DNA of 64,000 nucleotides. Origin: Zanthoxylum bungeanum. Taxonomy: Eukaryota > Streptophyta > Magnoliopsida > Sapindales > Rutaceae. The stretch lies in the NCBI GenBank assembly GCA_019454045.1, contig SKCR01021383.1, positions 50,931 through 114,930 of the forward strand, given 5' to 3'. Positions within the stretch are counted from its first letter, which is position 1. The number at the start of each line of letters is the position of its first letter. The notes below the pieces were generated by a model. It was not told the origin of the DNA. It did no database searches and was given only the letters and a program-made list of their open reading frames with translations. Positions 43,861 to 54,506 of the stretch are shown here, piece by piece. Position numbers and translations under genes: made by a program.

Positions 43861-44530
43861 AGAACCTTCAAAGTACACAATTGCAACTCGAATCCAAATT
43901 CTTGAATAAATTATCTAAGCTAGACTCACGGTGTGTGTATGTGTAAAGGTTCAGTCACAGCTTGATTCATAAGTAAGTCAACTCAATGATTTCGTTTAAA
44001 AATTAGAATCGATGGGTCAAACCAACCTAGATATCTCAATTATGCTCTGTAATTGCTTTATTTCGTGCTCAGTATGGTATGATTTTTCTTTTTTTTTTCT
44101 TGTCTCTTTTTTTCTTTTCTCATTTTTGCACTTTTTTTTCATTAACACACCAACCCTTTAAGGTAGCATTTCTCCTCATGGTGGTCCTAATACTCACCCA
44201 TGGGTAGCTTCACGCTTATCGGTTATAGGTGGTTTATTTTTTTTATTTAGAGACATTTTTCTTTTTAGCTATACCATACTTCATAACACTAGCAAATCAA
44301 GATAGATATCTAAGCAAACAGTCATTCATCGACATGCAAGTTCGTCAACTAGTCATCTTGTTAACTACTTAAGTTTTACTGCTAAAAACCTATTTTTAAG
44401 TGCTTACGAGTCTAATATAGATCAGTTATTCAAGGCATCAGATAAAAGTAAATTGGGCACTTATCGTTTCTAAAATTTCACCCATAAATAATCAATATTA
44501 TCACAGGATTTATGTTTTACTAACTAAGAC
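43861..44530. other. Non-coding module shared with the Tat/Ogre-like element
   Basis: Counterpart of 6803-7460, same order of anchors. Located between the ORF and the 3' PPT on the element's own strand. The best-conserved core is 44158-44231 (AAGGTAGCATTTCTCCTCA ... TTATCGGTTATAGG). The interval 43563-43860 shows nothing recognisable. Confidence 0.8.
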
Positions 44531-44589
44531 TAAAAATAAATAATTTTTTTTTAAACTTAAACAAATAAATAACAAGTAAGCAACATGCA

Positions 44590-44606
44590 CACACCCCCAA
44601 ACTTAA
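44590..44606 (-). other. Internal PPT-like copy
   Basis: Minus strand TTTTAAGTTTGGGGGTGT, almost the same as the terminal PPT 1 kb away. A possible central PPT or the scar of an old LTR boundary. Confidence 0.55.
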
Positions 44607-44884
44607 AACTTGCATTGTCTTCAATGTAAGATAAAAATTTCAAGAACAAGAGTGAGGAACAACACTACCGTGCATGGAGTTGATCAGGCTCTTGCTGGTT
44701 AGAATTTGGTTGCGCGGGCATTGTGTGTTTCGTGCTACCTGCATAAATAACATGCAAATTAATAAATAGCACACAATAAAATAAAAATTAAAAACAAAGA
44801 AAATAATAATAAAATAAATGCAAGGGTTGTCTCCCCGCTAGCGCTAAGTTTAACGTCTTCAGCCAGACGGAACCACCCAAATGG

Positions 44885-45829
44885 TTATGGTGGCTTAAAC
44901 GTAGTGAACCGGGTAATCTCATCTTCTTTCTTCTTTGGTATCCACCGATTCTTATGACATGAAAAAGACAGCTTGGCAGATTGTGGTAATTTATCCATAG
45001 ATGGTCCAACAGGATATGTAGATTGTCCCCCAGTTGGAAATTCTGGACTGCACATTCGGCAAAATTGGCTCGGCTTCCTTTTTAACCTTCCAGGGATCAT
45101 CTCCAAGTGAGAACTGGCCTTTCTTTTCCTCTTTTTACGGTGCTTTGGGAGTGGTTTCAGGTTTAGCTGCATAGAATCTTCCTTTATGCATGGCTGTATT
45201 ATGCTCATAGGTTGCTGAAATACCGATTCGCCCTGTCTGGTTTCAACTCCCTTTTCTACTGTATCTATCATGTGACAGTCTGCATCACCTTGAGAACTCG
45301 GCATGGCTTTGAAAACATTGAAGGTGATTTCTTCATATTGACCTCTCATTATCAATTCACCTTTGTTCTCTTCTTCTGTAACTGTTTCCTCCTGAAATAC
45401 CATTTCATCTTCTTTACTGCCTAAGTCCTGAGAGGTGTCTTTAAACTCTTTTCCGCTCCTACAGGTTATGATTTGACATTGCTCATTGGGGTTGACTTCA
45501 ATATCACTCGGAAACATCCATGTCTGTTGATTGGCCATTGAAGAAACAAGAAACCCAATTTGCGCTTCTACAGATTTCATATTTGCCTCTATATTGCCCA
45601 TTCGTGTTTCGATGTTATCCAGCATTGACTCATTCTTCTCAAACCTCTCTGAAGCTGTAGCTACAAACGTGCTCATGAGGTCTTCTAATGAAGGTTTCTG
45701 CTCAGCTCTTAGATAATTGAAGCCATGAGGAGGTTGCAAAATGTTTTCCATATCAGCATATGAAAAATTCGGATGATAATAATTAGGCATAAGACTGCCT
45801 CTATATTTGTTGAAGTTCCGATTGTTCAC
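44885..45829 (-). CDS. Intact 314-aa composite Gag-like protein
   Basis: Uninterrupted minus-strand ORF. Residues 15-45 resemble the Asn/Tyr/Pro-rich Athila gag segment. 46-100 form a heptad-like helical region (LEDLMSTFVATASERFEKNE ... NIETRMGNIEANMKSVEAQIG), typical of Athila gag downstream of the knuckle. 122-128 is TCRSGKE. 135-165 is acidic. 168-176 (ITFNVFKAM) and 224-228 (LKPLP) match segments that in full Athila lie after the protease. 229-238 is very basic (HRKKRKRKAS), and the tail 250-314 is unfamiliar. So the protein appears to be gag fused across a protease deletion to pre-RT sequence. It lacks a visible CCHC knuckle. An intact frame in an element with near-identical LTRs suggests recent mobility or selection. 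An in-frame deletion not yet decayed is the alternative. Confidence 0.75.
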   Translation of the reverse strand: MNNRNFNKYRGSLMPNYYHPNFSYADMENILQPPHGFNYLRAEQKPSLEDLMSTFVATASERFEKNESMLDNIETRMGNIEANMKSVEAQIGFLVSSMANQQTWMFPSDIEVNPNEQCQIITCRSGKEFKDTSQDLGSKEDEMVFQEETVTEEENKGELIMRGQYEEITFNVFKAMPSSQGDADCHMIDTVEKGVETRQGESVFQQPMSIIQPCIKEDSMQLNLKPLPKHRKKRKRKASSHLEMIPGRLKRKPSQFCRMCSPEFPTGGQSTYPVGPSMDKLPQSAKLSFSCHKNRWIPKKKEDEITRFTTFKPP

Positions 45830-46009
45830 ATACTGTACTTGTTCAAATCCTGCTACTCTGTTGGATAAAGCATTCCATTAGCATAAGCAGCTTCAATAGA
45901 CGGTTGGCCATTTGGTTTGTCAATACTGCTAGATGAGTCGTGAGGGACGATACTTGAGCTATCAGTGCACCAATAGGATCTGCCATTGCTTCTTTTCAAA
46001 TTCACCTCA

Positions 46010-46180
46010 TATGAAAAAAAATATAAACCAAACAAAAATAAAATAAAATAAAAATAAAAGATAAAGAAAATAAAAAATAAAAACAAAAATAAAACTTAAG
46101 ACAAAACTAAAGAAAATAAAGAAAATAAAGAAAATAAAGAAAATAAAGAAAATAAAATAAAAATAAAAATAAAAATCTAA
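46010..46180. repeat. AAAATAAAG-type low-complexity tract
   Basis: Runs of AAAATAAA and GAAAATAAA between the ORF and the primer site of the Athila-like element. Confidence 0.9.
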
Positions 46181-46231
46181 ATTAAAGCTAAGATTACTTG
46201 GTAGCAGTATTAATGTGAATTAAACAAACAA

Positions 46232-46249
46232 TCCCCAGCAACGGCGCCA
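46232..46249 (-). other. Primer binding site, tRNA-Asp type
   Basis: Minus strand TGGCGCCGTTGCTGGGGA. The Athila-type site complementary to tRNA-Asp is TGGCGCCGTTGCCGGGGA, one difference. It lies about 9 bases inside the right LTR boundary, as usual for Athila (AACAAGTTTT spacer). Confidence 0.9.
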
Positions 46250-46258
46250 AAAACTTGT

Positions 46259-47682
46259 TGTGGTATTTTTATATCGTACCGCAAGTGTACTGTGTCAAGT
46301 TTTAGTATAAATCAGTGAAAGAGTGTCGAACCCACAGGGATTGCGTTAACTCGCATTAAGTACTACAATTGATAATCCTAACTTTATTTAGAAAAAAAAT
46401 AATAAAGATTTAATTAAATAAACAAAATATAAAACAATAAAATAGGAGGAACTAATACTATAGAGATTCTGGATCCTGATTTCACCTAGCTGTCGCCTAT
46501 GTATTTGTCATAATTAATCATTGTTCAGTTATATTGTTTATAACTCAAGACTCCTAAAATATCCACTCCCTCTCTCGAGTGCCGAGTGAAAAGATCATCA
46601 ACTATAGACTTCGATAACTCTATAAAAATCCAATAGTTAACATCTCATTACGCTTTGTGATTCTATGTTAACGACTTCAAAGGACTACAGATTCTCTCGA
46701 ACTCTATAAAATCCTAGGTTATATTCCTAAATCATTCAAAATCCCCTCTCTCGAGTGATAGATTCTAAACATATACCATCTTCAATTGTGGCCAACAATC
46801 AAGAAGCATTAAACTCAAATGAATATAAATAAATTAATAAAACTTCATAACAAAAAAAATTGATAACCCAATACAAGGTTCAAGCATAGATTACATCATT
46901 CTCCAGAATTAAGGAGTTAGTTCATGACAATAAAATAAAACAATGAATAATAATCATGAATCTAATGGAAATCATTAGAGTTCTAAGAAAGAAACAAGAA
47001 GATAAAACCCGAATTGAATCTCTTCCTCTCCAGATATTACAGCCCTTAATCTCCTCTTGTCGCTCTTCAATCCTCCTCCTTGGATCTCTAAAAATATTTA
47101 ATTCTGTGTTTTGTGCAGTGTATTAGCCTCCCTCTTGAGTGTTGGATGGACTGTTATATTTATAGTTGAGTCTGGGAGTCTTTGTGTGTCATTAGGATTA
47201 TTAAAAACCCTAAAAAGTGAATCTTGGAATGCGCGTCCCGCAGCCCGCGGCCCTGGTTGAGTGCGCCAACGGCGCCAAAGTCTCAGGAAATTTGTATGGA
47301 TGCGTGCAACTTGGGGAGGCGCCATGGCGCCCTTACATTGTTTAGCAATGGCGCCATGCCGCCATTTGCATGCAACAGGTGCCTTGGCGCTTGTTGCTTC
47401 CAACATAGTGGCGCCAAGGCGCCAATGCATGCAATTGTGGCGCCTTGGCGCCCTTCTCTCGGGATCTTGGCTGGGTGTGATGAATTTCTCCCCTGTTTCT
47501 CCTGTCTTATGTCCTATGCTCCCGTATGGTCCCAAAACACGTGCAATTGTTCCCAGATCCATGTAATAATGCTCCTACAAATAAAATGCAAAATAAACTA
47601 TAAATGACATTTAAATATCTCGAAATATAACAAAACAGTAAGCTAAAAATGCTGTAATAAGTGAGTTAAACCACACTTATCA
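46259..47682 (-). repeat. Athila-like 5' LTR (1424 bp)
   Basis: Near-identical to 42126-43545. GGCGCC cluster at 47260-47460. Confidence 0.93.
47155..47164 (-). promoter_or_regulatory. TATA box of the Athila-like 5' LTR
   Basis: Minus strand TATAAATATA, conserved at 43022-43031 in the other LTR. Confidence 0.55.
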
Positions 47683-47687
47683 GTTGT

Positions 47688-48239
47688 CAGCCATATAAAA
47701 TGGTATGTGCGATGGGAATTGTATAAATGTAAACTTTGATATTGAGTCGTTCACATATATGATATAGAATGAGATTGTTGTGAATTGAATGAGTTTCATT
47801 TTTGTACCGTGGACGAAATATGTAGTATGAATTTGTGTTAAGTTTCCATTTTGATATTGTATTTGATTGCGTGTAAATAACATGTGCTATGTTCTTCGTT
47901 TCGGATGATGCATGTGATTGGATGTATAGAATCCATGTTCGACTTTATTTTTTTTGTTGATGGATTAGTTTGAAATTATTTGAGTGTGTTTCTATGAATG
48001 AGCGTGAATTGATATGATAAGTTTGATGTGTTTTTGGCATAAAATGTTTGATTCAATGTGTTCTGTTTTGAAATAGTATAGTTTGTATTGATGTGTGAAA
48101 TAAATAAATTTTGAAGATGTGTAAAGTGAGAGGATTCCTGAATACGGATAAGATTTTAATGTACGTATGTTCGGTTCTGAATTATCAGACATAAGGATGG
48201 AGAAATTTCAAGGATGAAATTTTTATAAGGATGGGAGAA
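47688..48239 (+). other. Degenerate chromovirus 3' end
   Basis: No open frame, but it ends TTCAAGGATGAAAT and AAGGATGGGAGAA before TGTAATATCC. This is a decayed form of the TTCGAGGACGAAAT-PPT-LTR junction of plant chromoviruses. Confidence 0.5.
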
Positions 48240-49701
48240 TGTAATATCCTAAATTTATCATAACGATTATGGAAGCTTTCTGAATTGAAGTTTAAAATTT
48301 GGAACTGAATGACATTCAGAAATAAGACTTTATGTGTTAGAAATAGGTTATAGAATATTTTTAACTGAAGTTTTATCACATGGAAAACGTGTGGTTTCGA
48401 GAACGATTACGCGATTTTTGATTTTATCGTTATAAAACGGATAAATATTTATTGTCTCGGCTATAAAAATAGCAGACAAACTCCAATTGAGCTGATTCCT
48501 GAACCAACGTGTTGGACCGTTGAATATTTTTCAAAATTTACATCAGAAGAGCTTCAAAAATATAAATTTCCGAGAAAGCCCAATGAGAGAGACCTTATTA
48601 CAATTTTACAGGGGTCAGTTTGTAATTTTCGAAAATTTTTCTATATATACCTTTATGTTTCAAGAAATTATAGAAAGGGCATAAGCTTTTCTCTCTCTCC
48701 ACCCGACCCATTCTCTGCGCTATGGATTTTCGGCCGGTACGCCGACATAGAGAGGGGCACTGGCTCACCCCCAATCTCCAGCTACCGGCGGCCGGCCAAG
48801 GGACGCCAGAATCCGGCGAAACCAATGTGATTTAGGCACAATGAATGGGTATTCTGATCCCGGCTCATCGTTTCGTTTCACGACTCGAGTCCCTCGTCAA
48901 ATCGAAGCTCTCAGAGAGTACTACAAGATGGGAGTGATAATATTTTCGATCTGTGCTCGTTTATACGTGAAACGAGATAGGAAGACTCATATGAATAGTT
49001 TCCTAAGATGAACAGTTGCTCTGATCGGAATTCCTTCGATTCCAGTGGGATCGTTTGGAGTCCGTATATGCCCTCGGAATCTCAGTAAGACCTCCCGTTA
49101 AAAATCCTCAAATTTCAAGTTTATAGTTAAATGTTCAGATGTATCCAATAGCTTTGTAGAGTAGAGTATTGATATAAATGGAATTATTTGAGTATTAGTA
49201 TATTGAATATGAGCATTTGGTAGAATCCTAGTGAAAACAGAACGAGTTTGATCGATCCGAGAGAATATGTAAGTTTTCGGTAAAAGTGGGATTTTGCGTA
49301 CAAAAAGTGTTTTGGTTTTGATGATAGTTTGAGTTATTTATGATATTACGAACATGTTTGGATAAATCCGGGAAGATTCATGACCTTCTGTAGCGTTTGC
49401 GAAAACTTTTTCGGAAGATTTTCCCAAAAATACATAACCGAGAATTTAAGTTAACTGATCACTTGGGTTAGTTTATAATGATGTTTTAAAATTACTGAAA
49501 CATAAAGTGTTGAAAATGGACTTGATTTGGTTGTTCCAAAAAGATCTAGGATTTTGTCTTAGTTTAGTCCAGAACTCTATAAATCGTGATTTTGATTGCA
49601 TTTCGCCATTTATTTTGACAGATGTGACTAGGACCAGGAGTGCTCGCGAAGTCAGGTAAGTAACACATACGTAGAATACTTGAATGTTGATTTATGTTTA
49701 A

Positions 49702-49732
<31 letters not shown>

Positions 49733-50877
49733 TGATTGAAGAGTTTAGTTTAAGAGGAGAATAGATAATAGATGGTATTGAGAAAGAAGTTCGTCATTAT
49801 ATATAGTTAAGTAATCGACCACCACCGGTATAGGTATTTTTGGTTATTGAAATTTTATAAGTGAAATAATTGACGAGCTCAATGTCTATATGCATGTGTT
49901 TATGTATGTAAGTGTATGAATATGTAATGGTACATATATGTATATGTAAAAGAACAGTATATGTATAAGTATTGGTACATTTTTTTGTATTTATATGTGA
50001 TGATAAGCTATGAATAAATTGAGTATGTAAAATTGGTAAATGAAGTAAGTCATGATTTCTATTTTTTGTATTTGCATGTGTAGATGTGTGTTATTGGAAT
50101 AAGTTAGTTAATGACTAATGCATACGATTTAGTTGTATAAAGTTGAGTTGGTATAAGCTAAGTCTTTCCTGATTGATTAAAGTATGTGATTGATAAGAAA
50201 CGAATATGAATGAAAATATATAATTGGTAAGACACTGTATCAAAGTTTCAGAAAGAGTTTTGAAAACAGTGTATGTTTGATCAATAGGTAAAGGATATGA
50301 GGATAATAAAATGGTATGGTATCGAAATCCGAAATAATAGGTATATTCATATGTTTGATATATATACGTATGTGTACGATGATTCAGATGATAAAAAATA
50401 TTTGACATGTATGTTTTTGTGTAAGTGAGATCGTATGATGAGTTTGTGTCACTTGAAATATATTCATGTATATCTATGTGTAAGAGCTCTGAAAATGGTA
50501 TTGGTATGAATTTAAGAGAAGTAATTTATGATTTTCGCACTGTTATGGGTGAATGTGTATAACTCATAAATGTTAAGTTGTTGTAAAGCTATCGGGATTT
50601 AAAGATAGTTTGTAATCGAATAGATGAAAGTTTGTTTGATGTTTTAAGAACGTTTATTCGTGATAAAAGTATAAATATGTGATTGTATGTTTCACGTGAT
50701 TAAAATGAATTTGATGTTAGCGAAGCACTTTGTGATATTTGAATTATTGTCTCACGTGTTTTAAATGTTTTAGCTTTTATATTGCCCGCACATATTATAT
50801 ATATGTAAATAGATATGAAGATTGCATATGAAATAGATAAAGGGTTAGTTAAAAGTTGATAAAACTAACTTTGTAAC
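48240..50877 (+). mobile_element. Chromovirus-like 3' LTR, truncated by copia-4
   Basis: Starts TGTAATATCCTAAATTT after a PPT-like tract. It has a GC-rich patch (48690-48830) after CTATATATAC, and a TA tract at about 49703-49727. The end is not seen because copia-4 begins at 50878. No gene. Confidence 0.55.
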
Positions 50878-52461
50878 TGTTAGGGATATGCCCTATACCC
50901 AACTTGTGGATGGGCTATATGTACATGTATTTGTAATATTTTCATTAATTAATGAAATGGCAATTTTTATTATACGTGTCTTACATAACTTATATGAATT
51001 ATCAAACACTGTAATAAAGCACTTGGAGTAATAAGATGATGGCTTCCACGCCTTATGAGAATCATTACTCTTAAACGTTCCTAGTCATAGTTTTGTGAAT
51101 AATCTGGGCGTTCATAAAGCGGAGAGACTAGCATGTGTTGGGGTTGGTGCTCAGAGGGCCAATTCCCGGTTGTATTTCTTTTGAATACTTATGTAAAACA
51201 TTATTATTATGAATAATATATGCAGTTTCTATAATATAATGTATCTTTTTATAAGGTAAAGACGTAAGGACCTTAGAATGATTAGTCATGGTACTGTTGC
51301 AAAAGCGTCGCAACTGACATTGAGTAGTATCATGACGTTGTCATTCTCAGACAGTTCCTGGTCAAGGTTTACACTACTTGGTCAGTATAGTAAACCGTTG
51401 AGACCGGTACATGTCGTATACTGAATATATGATTCCAATGGTTTCTCAATGAACCATTACTCTTGGAGACTAGTATAGATGTGTGGGTGTTTATAGCGGA
51501 TAAACATTGAACGACTCACCGAAGATTCTTAATGGATGGTACACCAACATCAATAAGAATCTTCTCGGGTTGAGTAGCACTTGTGATTCTTAGACTTGAG
51601 ATGCCATTGTGGGCACATGAGACATCTTCTACACTTAGATGGCAGTCACGTCACTGATCTATTTAGATCAGACCTCTGCATGTTCGTTGGGTGTAGATAG
51701 ATCCTCAGGGTGTCCTATGTGTATCAAGATAGGATCCGTCAGTTCTGTGCACCAGAGCATAGGTAGTCCATATGATTAGCAATCAGATAAAACCATAGGC
51801 CTGTGGTAAATTTAGAAGCTAGTTCTAAACATTCTTTTAGAGATTGCTAAAGAATAGTCGATGGATAATCCCCATAGAGATTTGACGTTTACATCTATAT
51901 CTCTGGGATATATCCGGATACCTGTGACGGAGGAATTATACATTTGCCTTGACCTCGACCTGTATGATTCAGCGAGTTTATCCGTGATCGTCATAATTTA
52001 CGGGTGGATAAATTATGGACACGAAATTGGATTTCGTGATGGATATACCTGAATCTAGAGAGTCTCAATAATGAAACATACTCGTAGAGCACTAGAGCAA
52101 CATTTATAAATAATATTGATTATTTATAAATTCGTTTAAAGGTTAAACGCAAGATACATGCTAAAGGGACCCGATAGTCATTTGCTTAATTATTGTGTAT
52201 TTACATTTAATACTTGATAATTTTAATACACATTAATTAATAGTCAAATTAAGATATTTGACTAATATCCTAAATGAATATATGTATTTGATATTTAATG
52301 TAAATATTATACATATATCTAATATATTGTATTTAATTAATTATTTAATTGTTAAATGATTAAATTAATTAAAATATAAATATCTTAACATTTGGTTATT
52401 TGGATTAAATGATTTAGTTGCCTTTGTTGACTTAATTAAAATATCTATAAAGTGTTATTAG
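50878..52461 (+). mobile_element. copia-4 5' LTR, left part
   Basis: Starts TGTTAGGGATATGCCC. Interrupted by copia-3 after ATTAG (52457-52461) and resumed at 62455. No recognisable gene. Confidence 0.8.
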
Positions 52462-54492
52462 TGTTGGTTTATTCTAAGGTCCCAAGATCAAATCAAGACA
52501 TGAAAACATGCGTGAATACACAATGAAGATAGCGGAATACTTACATTGATCGGTTATGTCGATTTGTAGACGAATCATGGCCAAAAACGCACTGCCTTGG
52601 TAAGCTTACTGCAACCAGTCCATGCTCACTGTCTTGGCAGTTTCGGGTCTCAAAACGAAGCTCCAAACTCCATCGGATGAGTCCCGCCTCATGGTCGAAC
52701 CTCCCTACCCACCTTCGCAAGACTTGAAGTGTGCTAGCACTTGATTTCTCACCATGAGAAACCACTCTTGGCTTCCCTTTGTTCACGCCATTTCTGGTTC
52801 CAAACCAGTGAACAATTCCTTCATTTGGGCGTGAGAGAAGAGAGAGTTTGAGAGAGAAGAAGTTTTTGTGTATTAAGTTGAAATCATTTACCAAAAAAAT
52901 CATTTATATTTATGCCATAATTTTCATTAAATTAATAATAAAATTATGACACATAACATGCAATGGCTTAGAGTGTCAAACACTCAAACTCCATGCAATG
53001 ACATTGAGTGCAATGTACACAATCTACATGCAAAGCATTAGAATGACATGTGTCATGTGGGCCCCACACGTTTCCAAATGAAAGTGGGCCCACGTGCACT
53101 CACGCGTTCGGGTTCGATATTTCCGAAATACCGAGCTTACGTCGCGACGTTAATTCAATCGAATTTAAATAAATAATTGCGCCTGGCGAAATTATTATTT
53201 ACGTCGCTAACGAATTAATTCTAAATTAACTCGTTTGCCCGAATTAAAATCTGATTTTAATTCCGCGTCGAAATCTAATTTCGTCTAATATATCGAATAT
53301 ATAATACATCGATTAATTCCGAATTAATCGTTCTCTCTCTTTAGACGACATTTTATCCCGGATAAAATATCTCTGTTATTAATCCTAGATTAATTTTCTC
53401 TCTCTTCTGTATAATCCCAGATTATTCAAGAGTACGAGTTGTGCGTCATCGGTGGATTATCGGGAAGCGCCCATGAGATCCCCGGATAATCTGGCAGTAA
53501 ATACGGTCGTCGGAGTATCCGAATCACGTACCATTACTACTACTACTCTACCGATTTACGAGACAAGGTCGACTCCTAGCAAAGCACCAAGTCTACCACC
53601 CAATTCTCCGGACATATCCATTTAAGAATATTAGATCTGTATCAAGCTAGTATACTAATGTATTGTGCATATCGGCCCAGTATCGGATAATCACGTGCTA
53701 GGGCTGAGGGCTGGATAAGTGTCTGCCCCGTCCGAAACACATATCGGATGTCTGGTAACTAGTCTCTATAATCGGATATTCATGACCTGGTCATAATATC
53801 ACGATTGGATGCGCATCACTTTAAGAGCACTAATACCGTATCCTGCGTGACATCATCTCCAATATGACTGAGTGATACTTCTGTCTCGACATCACACACC
53901 AATACACTAACGACTCTCTGATAAACCGAAGTGGTGTACGCAAAACCGGTTAAAGCCCTGTACCACCACCATACCAAAGTCTATCCGATTATCGCAAGTA
54001 TTAGCGATGCAAGTCTCAGGTTAAGACTATAAACACCTACCACCTTGATTTCGGCCTCCCATAGACACATAGTCATAATACCAATGGGATTCCGAGGGGT
54101 CTATCCAGAGCGAAGCTGTTTCCCGTACCATCGGTGAAACACGACCTCCTATCGCACTTGCATAAGTATCCAATACTTATATATATGAGAACTATGTCGT
54201 TGTGCCCTCACAACGCGCACAAGTGCAATACTAGCCTATACCGCATTATCGATGTCCAGTCTCGATAATACTACGGCTAGGGATATTTAATGATTAATCC
54301 TTCGTGGACTGATACTGTCTCATATCATCTCAATCCAGGAACTAATCATAGGGACCTCTCTTCATTTATATATCTATGGTGATCTAATCACAAATGACGA
54401 GAGTGTATTTTCCTTGTTACATAGTTAATTTGCTACAACAGCAACACAATGATCTGTGCAAATAGTGACGCTATGGGTCATATTATCCAACA
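52462..54492 (-). repeat. copia-3 3' LTR
   Basis: Plus-strand start TGTTGGTTTATTC, end TTATCCAACA. It contains the inverted-repeat cascade (about 53140-53400) and GTGGGCCCAC-type sites (near 53058 and 53085), as in copia-2. Confidence 0.88.
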
Positions 54493-54506
54493 ATCTCCCA
54501 CTTGGC
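54493..54506 (-). other. copia-3 polypurine tract
   Basis: Minus strand GCCAAGTGGGAGAT before TGTTGGATAA. Confidence 0.85.

Larger units (their letters stand above)
42126..47682 (-). mobile_element. Compact Athila-like non-autonomous element
   Basis: LTRs 42126-43545 and 46259-47682, highly similar, flanked by a perfect GTTGT duplication (42121-42125, 47683-47687). On the minus strand a tRNA-Asp-type primer site lies beside the right LTR and a PPT beside the left. The internal region is only 2.7 kb with one intact ORF. No protease, RT or integrase is present, so replication must be in trans, probably by Athila enzymes. Confidence 0.9.

Noticed and set aside
43861..44530. Env-like third ORF of Athila
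   Set aside because: The position would fit, but no frame stays open in this module in either copy.
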